From positions 62,001-126,000 of the forward strand of contig NZ_JADKPO010000011.1 in NCBI RefSeq assembly GCF_015352445.1: a DNA stretch of 64,000 nucleotides, in the 5' to 3' direction. Positions 6,684-15,114 of the stretch are shown piece by piece. The first letter of the stretch is position 1. Each line of letters starts with the position of its first letter. The notes beneath the pieces are model-generated. The model was given only the letters and a program-made list of their open reading frames with translations, searched no databases and was not told the origin of the DNA. This DNA is from Nocardioides agariphilus. Its GTDB lineage: Bacteria; Actinomycetota; Actinomycetes; Propionibacteriales; Nocardioidaceae. Made by a program: the position numbers and the translations under genes.

Positions 6684-9478
6684 CCGGCGTACCGCACCGC
6701 TCGACGGGGTCGGTCGTGCCCGCCGAGCTGGTGCTGCCCGATGGTCTGGCGCTGCTGGTGACCGGGGGAGAGGCGACCTTGTTCCTGGTCGACGAGTCGC
6801 GCGGCGGCGTCCGGACTCCCGTGGCGACGTTCCCAGAGGGCGGCCTCGTGGTCGCGGCGGAGCCCGTCGCCGGACGCCGCTGGGCGCTGTCGGGCGACCT
6901 GGGCAGCAGGCTCGAGGAGCTGGATCTCGGCGCTGGTGAGACCGCGCTCCTGGAGGCAGCGGCCACCAGCGCCACGGTGCTGGGTGACGTCCTGCGTGAC
7001 ATCGAGGGCCCGCCGGCCACCCGCGTTGCCTACCTGACGGGTCTGCCCACCACGCTCACGCCGGGCACCGGCGCCGTCGTGGAGGACGTCTCCTGGGTGT
7101 GGGTCTCGTCGGGGCTGGTCACCGTCGGCGGGCAGCGGATCCCGGACTCCGGGACGCTGGTCGCACCGCGCATCACGCTCCAGGTCGGTGAGGAAGCAGC
7201 GTTGCGGAGCGCGCCCGTCTCGGAGCCTGACGTCCACGGCCTGCTCGACGGCCTTGCTTGGTTGACCACGACGGTGGCGGCCGCTGTCGCCGCCGCCGCC
7301 GACCGACGGCTCATCGGTGAGGCAGCCAGTGCCGCGACGGCGACCGCCCGGGCCGCTGCCGCCGAGCGTCGAGGCGTCGAGCTGCTGGCGCGTGAGCTCC
7401 GCGCGGAGCGCGAACCCGTGCTGCCCCAGGACGCCCCGGAGTTCGTGGTCGCAGCTACCCGGGTGCTCGCCGCATCGGGGATGCAGGCCGTGGTCCCACG
7501 TGGCGGCCTGGGCGCGCTCGAGGGCATCGAGGCGGTGCGCGCCCTGGCCACCGCGTCCGGCTGCTTCTCACGGCGCATCAGCCTGCGCGGGGACTGGTGG
7601 CGCCGGGCCGTGGAGCCGGCACTGGGCTTCCTTCCCGATGGCACGCCCGTGTCACTGCTGCCCGACTCCTCCGGCGGCGTGCTGGCCTACCCGGGCGGTG
7701 ATGCACCGGTCCTGGTCACCGCTGACGTCGCCCGGGGGCTGCTCGACACCGCGTTCACCTTCTCGCGGCCCCTCGTCGACGGCGAGGTCGACGAGCGCTC
7801 GGTGGGACGCAGCGCCTACCAGGGGGCGCGACGCGAGCTCGGTGCCTACCTCGGCTGGGCGGCCGTGCTCGCCGCTGCCGGGTTGGCCGTCCCCTTCGCC
7901 TCCGGCGTGGTCTTCGACGAGATCGTCCCGCAAGGAGACCGGAGCCGGCTGTGGTTCCTGCTGGCCACCCTGGTGATGGTGGCGCTCGCGATGCTCCCCG
8001 TGCAGGTCGCCCTCGCGTCGGTGCGGACCAGGCTCGAGACGGGCGCGTCCTACGACCTGCTTCGTGGCCTGTGGGGACGGGTGCTGCGCAGCCGCGTCAG
8101 CCTGGTCCGCCGGCTCGGCGCCGGCGACGTGACCAACCGCCTGGCCACCATCGAGGGCGCCCGCGACGCTGTCGACCGCTCGATGCTCGCGATGCTTCCG
8201 GCCGTGCTCTCCGGCCTGCTCGCCGGACTGGTCCTCCTGCACTACGACGCAGCCCTGGCGGGGTTGGTGCTGGCCTTCGGTGCAGTGATGTTCGTGCTCG
8301 CCGTGCTGCTCGCACGGGCGGGCGCCCGGGAGCAGACCGAGGTGGACCGGGCCACGGGTGCGGTCAACGGGTTCTTGTTCCAGGTGCTCGCCGCCATCCC
8401 CAAGATCCGGGTGGCCGGGGCGGAGTCGCGTGCGTTCTTGGCGTGGGCGACGAGGTTCGCGCCGGCGGTCGGCCGCCGCCTGGTGCTGCTGACCACGCGC
8501 CAGCAGCTGGTGACAGTGCTGCTGCCGACGGTGGGCACGCTGGCCCTGATCGCTGCCGCTGCCGTGGTCGGCCCCGAGCACATCGACGTCGGCACCTTCA
8601 TCGCCTTCCAGATGACCTACTCGCTGTTCGTGACGGGCATCGCGGCCGTGGTGGGGGCGGCCTCGGCCGCCCTCCAGACCAGGCCCGTGCTCTCGCGCGG
8701 CCTCGAGCTCGCCCAGGACCGTCTCGACGGCGACGGCTCGGCCGACCAGGAGCGGCTGCTGGGCGGCGTACGCCTGGTGGACGTCACCTTCCGCTACGGC
8801 GGTGACGCCCGGCCGGCCCTCGACGGCATCTCGCTGCGCATCGAGCCCGGCGAGCTGGTCGCCATCGCCGGCCCGAGCGGCAGTGGCAAGTCGACGATCC
8901 TGCGGCTGCTGCTCGGCTTCGAGGAGCCCGAGCAGGGCTCGGTGCTCTACGACGACCACCCGCTCGGCTCGCTGGACCTGGGGTCCGTACGCCGCCAGCT
9001 CGGCGTCGTGCTGCAAGACGGCCAGCTGCTGCCCGGCAGCATCCACGACAACCTGGGCGGTGTCACCAGCCTCACCGAGCAGGAGGCCTGGGAACTGGCC
9101 GAGCTCGTCGCGCTCGCCGACGACATCCGCGCCATGCCGATGAAGCTCAACACCGTGATCACCCTCAACGGCGGTGCGTTCTCGGGCGGTCAGCGACAGC
9201 GGTTGCTGATCGCCCGCGCGCTGGCCTCGCGTCCCAAGATCCTGCTTCTCGACGAGGCCACCAGCGCCCTCGACAACGTCACGCAGCGCGTGGTCACCGA
9301 CAACCTCGCCCAGCTGGGCATGACCCGGATCGTGGTGGCCCACCGTCTCTCCACGATGGTCGATGCCGACCGGATCCTCGTGGTCGAGGACGGGCGGTTG
9401 GTGGAGAGCGGCACCTACGCCGACCTGATGGAGCGGGGCGGACGGTTCCACGCCCTGGCCTCACGGCAGGTGCTGTGA
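6680..9478 (+). CDS. NHLM/NHLP-type ABC transporter permease/ATP-binding protein (second subunit)
   Basis: The 932-residue protein has an N-terminal region of about 350-390 residues without clear catalytic motifs. It includes an Ala-rich helical stretch near residues 195-240 and a WWRRAVEPALGFLPDGTPVSLLP segment seen in these exporters. An ABC transmembrane domain follows (first span around YLGWAAVLAAAGLAVPF), then an ATPase with Walker A GPSGSGKST, signature FSGGQRQRLLIARAL and Walker B ILLLDEATSALD. There is no C39 peptidase domain. NHLM systems use two ABC proteins, one with and one without peptidase, and this matches the second (TIGR03797-type). The GTG start overlaps the previous stop as GTGA. 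It probably pairs with the 4482-6683 product. Confidence 0.88.
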   Translation: MTGVPHRSTGSVVPAELVLPDGLALLVTGGEATLFLVDESRGGVRTPVATFPEGGLVVAAEPVAGRRWALSGDLGSRLEELDLGAGETALLEAAATSATVLGDVLRDIEGPPATRVAYLTGLPTTLTPGTGAVVEDVSWVWVSSGLVTVGGQRIPDSGTLVAPRITLQVGEEAALRSAPVSEPDVHGLLDGLAWLTTTVAAAVAAAADRRLIGEAASAATATARAAAAERRGVELLARELRAEREPVLPQDAPEFVVAATRVLAASGMQAVVPRGGLGALEGIEAVRALATASGCFSRRISLRGDWWRRAVEPALGFLPDGTPVSLLPDSSGGVLAYPGGDAPVLVTADVARGLLDTAFTFSRPLVDGEVDERSVGRSAYQGARRELGAYLGWAAVLAAAGLAVPFASGVVFDEIVPQGDRSRLWFLLATLVMVALAMLPVQVALASVRTRLETGASYDLLRGLWGRVLRSRVSLVRRLGAGDVTNRLATIEGARDAVDRSMLAMLPAVLSGLLAGLVLLHYDAALAGLVLAFGAVMFVLAVLLARAGAREQTEVDRATGAVNGFLFQVLAAIPKIRVAGAESRAFLAWATRFAPAVGRRLVLLTTRQQLVTVLLPTVGTLALIAAAAVVGPEHIDVGTFIAFQMTYSLFVTGIAAVVGAASAALQTRPVLSRGLELAQDRLDGDGSADQERLLGGVRLVDVTFRYGGDARPALDGISLRIEPGELVAIAGPSGSGKSTILRLLLGFEEPEQGSVLYDDHPLGSLDLGSVRRQLGVVLQDGQLLPGSIHDNLGGVTSLTEQEAWELAELVALADDIRAMPMKLNTVITLNGGAFSGGQRQRLLIARALASRPKILLLDEATSALDNVTQRVVTDNLAQLGMTRIVVAHRLSTMVDADRILVVEDGRLVESGTYADLMERGGRFHALASRQVL

Positions 9479-9555
9479 GCGACCAGGAGTGGCTGGTGCC
9501 CGCGGACCTGGATCGAGGCCCTGCTGGAGCATCTCGCCGGGTCATCATGGGCGGC

Positions 9556-10914
9556 ATGACGAACATCGACGACCTGGTCGCCTCGCTCCCGGAGGGCGTC
9601 GTGGTGACCGAGCCGGACGCGATGGAGAAGTACCGCTTCGACTGGTCGCGCGACCAGTCCGCCGGGACGCCGCTGGCCGTCGTACGCGCCGAGGACGCCG
9701 GCCAGGTGCAGACCGCGGTCAGGTGGGCCGCCGAGCACGGCATCGGCATCGTGCCCCGCGGGGCAGGCAGCGGGCTCTCAGGTGGGTCCAGCGCCGTCGA
9801 CGGATGCCTGGTCGTCAGCCTCGAGCGGATGCGTGCGGTCCAGATCGACCCGGCGAGCCAGGTAGCGGTCGCGGAGCCGGGGGCGTTCAACGCCGACGTC
9901 AAGCGTGCGGCTGCCGAGCACGACCTCTGGTACCCGCCGGACCCGTCGTCGTTCGAGATCTGCTCGATCGGAGGCAACGTCGCGACCAATGCCGGCGGTC
10001 TGTGCTGCGTGAAGTACGGCGTGACGACCGACTACGTGCTCGGCCTGGATGTCGTGCTGGCCGACGGCACGTTGGTCGAGCTCGGCGGGAAGCGGATCAA
10101 GGACGTCGCCGGTCTGCCGCTGCTCAAGCTCTTCGTGGGCAGCGAGGGCACGCTCGGCATCGTCACCCGCGTCATCCTGCGGCTGGTGCCGCGCCAAGGT
10201 GCCCGCTCGACGCTGGTGGCGAGCTTCGCGACAGTGCGCCAGGCGGCGGACGCCGTGGTCGCGATCCGAGCGGTGCTGCGGCCCTCGATGCTCGAGCTGA
10301 TGGACCGCGCCACGGTCAACGCCGTCGAGGACTACAAGCCGATGGGGCTGGACCGCACTGCAGGAGCGCTGCTGATCGCGCAGTCGGATGCGCCCGCCGC
10401 GGCCCGGTCGGCAGAGATGGCCGCGATGGAGAGCGCCTGCGCGGGCCAGGGCGCCGAGGTGTTCGTGACCGACGACCCCGACGAGGGGGAGCTGTTCGTG
10501 CAGGCCCGCCGCTCCGGCTTTCCGGCGCTCGAGCGACGCGGCTCCCTGCTGCTGGAGGACGTCGGGGCACCGGTGCCGCTGCTGCCCGACCTGCTCGACG
10601 CGATCGCCGAGATCGCCGAACGACACGGCGTGGAGATCCCCGTCGTCGCCCACGCGGGCGACGGCAACACCCACCCCAACATCGTCTACGACGCCACCGA
10701 TCCCGACTCCGAGCGCCGTGCTCGGCTCGCCTTCGACCACGTGATGAGCGCAGCCATCGCCCTGGGCGGCACGATCACCGGGGAACACGGCGTCGGCCGA
10801 GCCAAGAGGGCCGCGCTGCCCGAGCAGCTGGGGCCCGACGTGATGGCGCTGAACCGTCGCGTCAAGGACGCGCTGGATCCACAGGGCATCCTCAACCCGG
10901 GTGCTGCCCTCTGA
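9556..10914 (+). CDS. FAD-linked 2-hydroxyacid oxidase/dehydrogenase (GlcD-like)
   Basis: The 452-residue flavoprotein oxidises a 2-hydroxy acid such as glycolate or D-lactate. The FAD-binding PCMH domain has IGIVPRGAGSGLSGGSSAVDG and CSIGGNVATNAGGLCCVKYG. The C-terminal FAD-oxidase domain has VVAHAGDGNTHPNIVYD and TGEHGVGRAKRAALPEQLG. ATG 9556 gives an N-terminus (MTNIDDLVASLPEG) typical of the family. A coupled GTG at 9475 overlapping the ABC stop is in frame and would add 27 residues, so coupling to the export operon cannot be excluded. The exact substrate is unknown. Confidence 0.88.
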   Translation: MTNIDDLVASLPEGVVVTEPDAMEKYRFDWSRDQSAGTPLAVVRAEDAGQVQTAVRWAAEHGIGIVPRGAGSGLSGGSSAVDGCLVVSLERMRAVQIDPASQVAVAEPGAFNADVKRAAAEHDLWYPPDPSSFEICSIGGNVATNAGGLCCVKYGVTTDYVLGLDVVLADGTLVELGGKRIKDVAGLPLLKLFVGSEGTLGIVTRVILRLVPRQGARSTLVASFATVRQAADAVVAIRAVLRPSMLELMDRATVNAVEDYKPMGLDRTAGALLIAQSDAPAAARSAEMAAMESACAGQGAEVFVTDDPDEGELFVQARRSGFPALERRGSLLLEDVGAPVPLLPDLLDAIAEIAERHGVEIPVVAHAGDGNTHPNIVYDATDPDSERRARLAFDHVMSAAIALGGTITGEHGVGRAKRAALPEQLGPDVMALNRRVKDALDPQGILNPGAAL

Positions 10915-10928
10915 CGGCTGTCTGCTTG

Positions 10929-10934
10929 TAGCGT
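10929..10934 (+). promoter_or_regulatory. -10 box of probable leaderless promoter
   Basis: TAGCGT lies 6 nt before the GTG start at 10941, so transcription would begin at or next to the start codon. No Shine-Dalgarno sequence is present. Confidence 0.55.
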
Positions 10935-10940
10935 CTCCGC

Positions 10941-12128
10941 GTGACCAACCGCCCAGGCCCCCTGGACCTGTTCGACCTTGACGACCTCGTCGGCGAGGAG
11001 GAGCGCGCGATCCAGCAGACCGTGCGCGACGTCGTCGAGCAGCAGATCCGGCCGCACGTCGCGCAGTGGTACGACGAGGGCTCGCTGCCCGCTCGAGAGC
11101 TCGCCCTCGAGCTCGGCAAGGTCGGGCTGCTCGGGATGCACCTGACCGGCTACGGGTGCGCGGGCACCAGCGCCACGGCGTACGGGCTGGCGTGTCTCGA
11201 GCTCGAGGCCGGTGACTCCGGGGTCCGCTCTCTGGTCTCGGTGCAGGGGTCGCTGGCGATGTACGCGATCTGGAAGCACGGCTCCGCGGAGCAGAAGGAC
11301 GAGTGGCTGCCACGCATGTCGGCGGGGGAGGCCATCGGCTGCTTCGGCCTCACCGAGCCGGATGCGGGCTCCGACCCGGCGTCGATGCGCACCCGGGCCA
11401 GGCGCGACCCCGCGCCTGACGGACGGGGCGACTGGGTGCTCAACGGCTCCAAGATGTGGATCACCAACGGGTCCATCGCCGACGTAGCGGTGGTATGGGC
11501 CCAGACGGACGAAGGGATCCGCGGCTTCGTCGTACCGACCGACAGTGCCGGCTTCAGCGCTCCGGAGATCAAGCGCAAGCTCTCGCTGCGGGCATCGGTC
11601 ACCAGCGAGCTGGTGCTGGACGACGTACGACTGCCGGCCGATGCCGTGCTGCCGGAGGTGACCGGCTTGAAGGGGCCGCTGTCGTGCCTGACCGAGGCGA
11701 GGTTCGGCATCGTCTTCGGCTCCATCGGCGCCGCTCGCGACTGCCTCGAGTCCGCGCTGCGCTACTCGGGCGAGCGCGACATCTTCGGGCGCAAGCTGGC
11801 CGCGTTCCAGCTGACGCAGGCCAAGCTCGCCGACATGACCATCGAGCTGGGCAAGGCGATGCTGCTGGCCCTGCACCTCGGCCGCCTCAAGGACGCCGGC
11901 CGCATCACCGCCGCCCAGGTCAGCCTCGGCAAGCTCAACAACGTGCGCGAGGCGATCGCCATCGCTCGCGAGTGCCGCACGATCCTCGGTGCCGCCGGCA
12001 TCACGCTCGAGCACCCCGTGCTCCGCCACGCCAACAACCTCGAGTCCGTGCTGACCTACGAAGGCACCACCGAGGTCCACCAGCTGGTCGTGGGCCAGGC
12101 GCTGACCGGCGAGTCCGCGTTCCGGTGA
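10941..12128 (+). CDS. gcdH: Acyl-CoA dehydrogenase, glutaryl-CoA dehydrogenase-like
   Basis: The 395-residue flavoprotein has the acyl-CoA dehydrogenase fold. GCFGLTEPDAGSDPASM is the flavin/substrate segment, WVLNGSKMWITNG follows, and YEGTTEVHQ carries the candidate catalytic base E374. The SDPASM and KMWITNGSIAD sequences and the YEGTTEVH ending resemble glutaryl-CoA dehydrogenases, which convert glutaryl-CoA to crotonyl-CoA and CO2 in lysine/tryptophan breakdown. A general medium/short-chain enzyme is the alternative. The methyltransferase gene that follows is coupled by GTGA. GTG 10941 is chosen because of the TAGCGT box six bases upstream. Confidence 0.85.
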   Translation: MTNRPGPLDLFDLDDLVGEEERAIQQTVRDVVEQQIRPHVAQWYDEGSLPARELALELGKVGLLGMHLTGYGCAGTSATAYGLACLELEAGDSGVRSLVSVQGSLAMYAIWKHGSAEQKDEWLPRMSAGEAIGCFGLTEPDAGSDPASMRTRARRDPAPDGRGDWVLNGSKMWITNGSIADVAVVWAQTDEGIRGFVVPTDSAGFSAPEIKRKLSLRASVTSELVLDDVRLPADAVLPEVTGLKGPLSCLTEARFGIVFGSIGAARDCLESALRYSGERDIFGRKLAAFQLTQAKLADMTIELGKAMLLALHLGRLKDAGRITAAQVSLGKLNNVREAIAIARECRTILGAAGITLEHPVLRHANNLESVLTYEGTTEVHQLVVGQALTGESAFR

Positions 12129-12760
12129 CCGCCTCCTCTGACCTGCCTCCGACGCGCTGGGAGGGACCGGCGAGCGTCGGGCGCGGTTACGGCGTGCACT
12201 TCGCCGAGCTGATCGCCTCCGGCGCCGACGTCGATGGCGAGGCGCGGCTGGCCGATGTCCTGGCGCCGCGCGGCGCTCGCATCCTCGACGCAGGCTCGGG
12301 GATGGGACGGGTCGCTGCAAGCCTCAGGGCGCGTGGTCACGAGGCCGTCGGCGTCGATCTCGACGCCTCCCTCATCGAGCAGTCGCGGGCGGCCTACCCC
12401 GAGCTCCCTGTCGCCCAGGCCCGGCTCGAGCAGCTCGACGCTGCGTTCATGGCGGCCCACGAGATGCCGGGCGTCTATGACCTGATCGTCTGCGTCGGCA
12501 ACGTGATGGTGCTGTTGGCCGAGGGCTCCGAGCGCACCGTGCTGGCCAGGTTCCGGGGGCTGCTGGCTCCGGGCGGTCGGATACTGGTCGGCTTCTCCCT
12601 GGTGGGCGCCCCGCCGCGGTCGAGGGTGTACCCGGCCGAGGAGTTCGTGGCCGACGCCGCGGCAGCCGGCCTGGTGGTCGAGTCGCGGCATGCGACGTTC
12701 GACCTGCGACCCGTCGGCGCGGGCGACGACTTCGCCGTCTGGGTCCTCAAGGTCGCCTGA
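12125..12760 (+). CDS. SAM-dependent class I methyltransferase
   Basis: The 211-residue protein has the Rossmann-type SAM-binding motif ILDAGSGMGRVAASL (motif I), GVDLDASLI (acidic motif II) and DLIVCVGNVMVLLAEG (motif IV region). The substrate cannot be deduced. The GTG start overlaps the acyl-CoA dehydrogenase stop (GTGA). Other in-frame extensions upstream would overlap that gene heavily. Confidence 0.85.
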   Translation: MTASSDLPPTRWEGPASVGRGYGVHFAELIASGADVDGEARLADVLAPRGARILDAGSGMGRVAASLRARGHEAVGVDLDASLIEQSRAAYPELPVAQARLEQLDAAFMAAHEMPGVYDLIVCVGNVMVLLAEGSERTVLARFRGLLAPGGRILVGFSLVGAPPRSRVYPAEEFVADAAAAGLVVESRHATFDLRPVGAGDDFAVWVLKVA

Positions 12761-12780
12761 CCAGGCACCGGGGGCGCACA

Positions 12781-12812
12781 GGTTAGCGATCATTAACCTG
12801 ACGGGTTAGCAT
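12781..12812 (+). promoter_or_regulatory. Operator-like GGTTA repeats and -10 box before acyl-CoA dehydrogenase
   Basis: GGTTAGC occurs at 12781-12787 and again at 12804-12810, with the inverted half-site TTAACC at 12793-12798 between them. This gives two overlapping inverted repeats. The right copy overlaps a TAGCAT -10 box (12807-12812) lying 7 nt before ATG 12820. This layout suggests repressor control (for example TetR type) of a leaderless promoter; the regulator is not identified. Confidence 0.5.
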
Positions 12813-12819
12813 CTGCCGC

Positions 12820-14004
12820 ATGGGCTTCGAGCTGTCACGCGAGCACGCCGAGTTCCGGCAGACGGTCCGCGAGTTCGCGGAGGCGGAGATCGCCCCGCAC
12901 GCGGCGAAGTGGGACAAGGACCATCACTTCCCGGTCGACGTCGTGCAGAAGATGGGCGGCCTCGGACTGATGGGCCTGACTGCCCCCGAGGAGTACGGCG
13001 GCGCGGGCGACGACGGCGACTTCACCAGCCTGTGCGTGGCCATCGAGGAAATCGGCCGCGTCGACCAGTCGCTCGGGATCACCCTCGAGGCCGCGGTCGG
13101 GCTCGGCATCAACCCGATCCTCACCTTCGGCACCCAGGAGCAGAAGGACAGGTGGCTTCCCGACCTCGTGGCCGGCCGCACGCTGGCGGGGTTCGGCCTG
13201 ACCGAGCCCGGCGCGGGCTCCGACGCCGGCGCCACCCGCACCAAGGCCGACCTCGACAACGGCGAATGGGTGCTCAACGGTGCCAAGGCGTTCATCACCA
13301 ACTCCGGCTCCGAGATCACCTCGCTGGTGACCGTGACGGCGCGCACCGGGGTCCGAGAGGGCGGCAAGCCCGAGATCTCTGCGATCCTCGTACCTTCCGG
13401 CACCTCCGGCTTCACCGTCGAGCCGCCCTACGACAAGCTCGGCTGGCACGCCTCGGACACGCACGGACTGAGCTTCGCGGACTGCCGGGTCCCCGAGGAC
13501 AACCTGGTCGGCGAGCGCGGCCGCGGCTACGCGCAGTTCCTGGCCACCCTCGACGACGGACGCGTCGCCATCGCGGCGCTGGCCGTCGGCTGCATCCAGG
13601 CGTGCCTGGACCTCAGCCTGCAGTACGCCGGCGAGCGCCAGACGATGGGCGGACCCATCGGTCGCAAGCAGGGTGTGGCCTTCCAGATCGCCGACCTGCA
13701 GGTGATGGCCGAGGCAGCGCGGCTGCTGGTCTACAAGGCCGCGGCGATCAAGGACGCCGCCAGGTCGGGGCGCTTCGACGCCCAGGCGTTCAAGCAGGCG
13801 GCCTCGATCGCCAAGCTCTACGCGACCGAGTCGGCCGTGACGGCGACTCGGATCGCGACCCAGGTCTTCGGCGGCTACGGCTTCATGGAGGAGTACCCCG
13901 TGGTCCGCTTCTACCGCGACGCCAAGGTGCTGGAGATCGGTGAGGGCACCTCGGAGGTCCAGCGGATGCTGATCGCCCGCGGGTTGGGCCTTCCGGTCGA
14001 GTAG
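12820..14004 (+). CDS. Acyl-CoA dehydrogenase
   Basis: The 394-residue flavoprotein (MGFELSREHAEFRQTVREFA) matches short/medium-chain acyl-CoA dehydrogenases of beta-oxidation or branched-chain amino-acid breakdown. It has GFGLTEPGAGSDAGATRT, WVLNGAKAFITNSG, a VFGGYGFMEEYPVVRFYRDAK segment and GEGTSEVQRMLIARGLG. The last places the candidate catalytic glutamate at about E375. ATG 12820 sits 7 nt after a TAGCAT box with GGTTA repeats, so its control appears separate from the preceding genes. The chain-length preference cannot be assigned. Confidence 0.92.
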   Translation: MGFELSREHAEFRQTVREFAEAEIAPHAAKWDKDHHFPVDVVQKMGGLGLMGLTAPEEYGGAGDDGDFTSLCVAIEEIGRVDQSLGITLEAAVGLGINPILTFGTQEQKDRWLPDLVAGRTLAGFGLTEPGAGSDAGATRTKADLDNGEWVLNGAKAFITNSGSEITSLVTVTARTGVREGGKPEISAILVPSGTSGFTVEPPYDKLGWHASDTHGLSFADCRVPEDNLVGERGRGYAQFLATLDDGRVAIAALAVGCIQACLDLSLQYAGERQTMGGPIGRKQGVAFQIADLQVMAEAARLLVYKAAAIKDAARSGRFDAQAFKQAASIAKLYATESAVTATRIATQVFGGYGFMEEYPVVRFYRDAKVLEIGEGTSEVQRMLIARGLGLPVE

Positions 14005-14024
14005 CCAGGACCGACACTGTTCGG

Positions 14025-15077
14025 GTGACCCATCGTCGGCAACGCCTCGTGGCACTGGTCCTCGTCGGTGCGTGCGCTGCTCTCGCGGCGTGCTCCGACG
14101 ACTCGTCCTCCACGGTCGCCGGCGAGGTGGTCGCCGGGCGGCCGTCGCTGGAGATCATCGGCGACTTCGGGTTCGTGCTGATCCCGACCGGGCGGATCGA
14201 CGTCGTCGTGGGCGAGGCCCAGACCGGCGATGTCACCCCCGACGAGGCCCGCGACGACGCGACGCACCAGGCCCCCGAGGGCGGCAGCTGGATCCCGGTC
14301 CACATCGCCCATGACCCGTTCGGGCACATGGGCATCTCGGTCGGGCTGACCGGAGGGTCGCCGCAACCGGCCCAGGTCGCCCTCGTGGTCGACGGCAAGA
14401 CGACCAACCTCGGGGCTCCCTACCGCGTGGTCGGCGACGAGGGGACGGCCGACTCGGGGCTCGACAACGTCTGGGTGGCCGTCGACGAGCGACCGGACCA
14501 GATCGACTCGGTGCGCGTGGCGGTGACCTATGACGGGCTGACGCAGACCGTAAATCCCAAGACCGGCGCGCGTGAGGCCGGGGCGGCCGAGCCGCTCTAC
14601 GTCAAGCAGGCCCAGGAGTACCAGGCGCCCTGCGCCCAAGGTGGCATCGAGACCGGCGGCGTCGAGCTCGAGCTCGCGTGCACGATCGGCCCTGCGCAGC
14701 GCACGCCGTACCTCCCCGGCGCCGGCTGGGCAGCCGAGGACCATGCGTGGCTCGTCCTGGGTGCGGCGGTCTCCGTCTCGCGGGCAACCGCCGATGCCAC
14801 GGCCTACGACGTGGTGAGCATGCAACCCGCCCTCACCGTCGACGGCTCGACCCCCCTGCCGCCCGACGGCCGGTTCGGTGAGGTACGCCGCGATCCCCAG
14901 CGCGTGTCAGGCACCTGGGCCTTCGACGTGGCAGCCGAAGGAGCGGTCAGCGTCGGTGTGGAGGTCGACCTCCGGCTGCGCAAGAGCGACGACGCAGATC
15001 CCGGCCCGGGCACCCGTCGGGCGACCGTTCGGCAGACCGTCGAGCTGGCCGGCGAGTTGGCCGGCGAGTCGGGCTGA
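14025..15077 (+). CDS. Secreted lipoprotein of unknown function
   Basis: The 350-residue product begins MTHRRQRLVALVLVGACAALAACSDD, a clear lipoprotein signal peptide with lipobox LAAC and acylated C23. The mature protein is Asp/Glu-rich and predicted to be beta-rich. Segments such as GFVLIPTGRIDVVVGEAQTGDVTPDEARDD and a carboxyl TWAFDVAAEGAVSVGVEVDL strand pattern do not match a family I recognise. The GTG at 14025 is the only start that gives a complete signal peptide. It lies 20 bp after the acyl-CoA dehydrogenase stop. Confidence 0.75.
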   Translation: MTHRRQRLVALVLVGACAALAACSDDSSSTVAGEVVAGRPSLEIIGDFGFVLIPTGRIDVVVGEAQTGDVTPDEARDDATHQAPEGGSWIPVHIAHDPFGHMGISVGLTGGSPQPAQVALVVDGKTTNLGAPYRVVGDEGTADSGLDNVWVAVDERPDQIDSVRVAVTYDGLTQTVNPKTGAREAGAAEPLYVKQAQEYQAPCAQGGIETGGVELELACTIGPAQRTPYLPGAGWAAEDHAWLVLGAAVSVSRATADATAYDVVSMQPALTVDGSTPLPPDGRFGEVRRDPQRVSGTWAFDVAAEGAVSVGVEVDLRLRKSDDADPGPGTRRATVRQTVELAGELAGESG

Positions 15078-15100
15078 CGCCATCGAGAGCCGGCGCTCGG

Positions 15101-15106
15101 TAGTCT
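15101..15106 (+). promoter_or_regulatory. -10 box of probable leaderless promoter
   Basis: TAGTCT lies 8 nt before GTG 15115 of the GtrA-family gene, and no ribosome binding site is visible. Confidence 0.5.
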
Positions 15107-15114
15107 TGCCCCCC

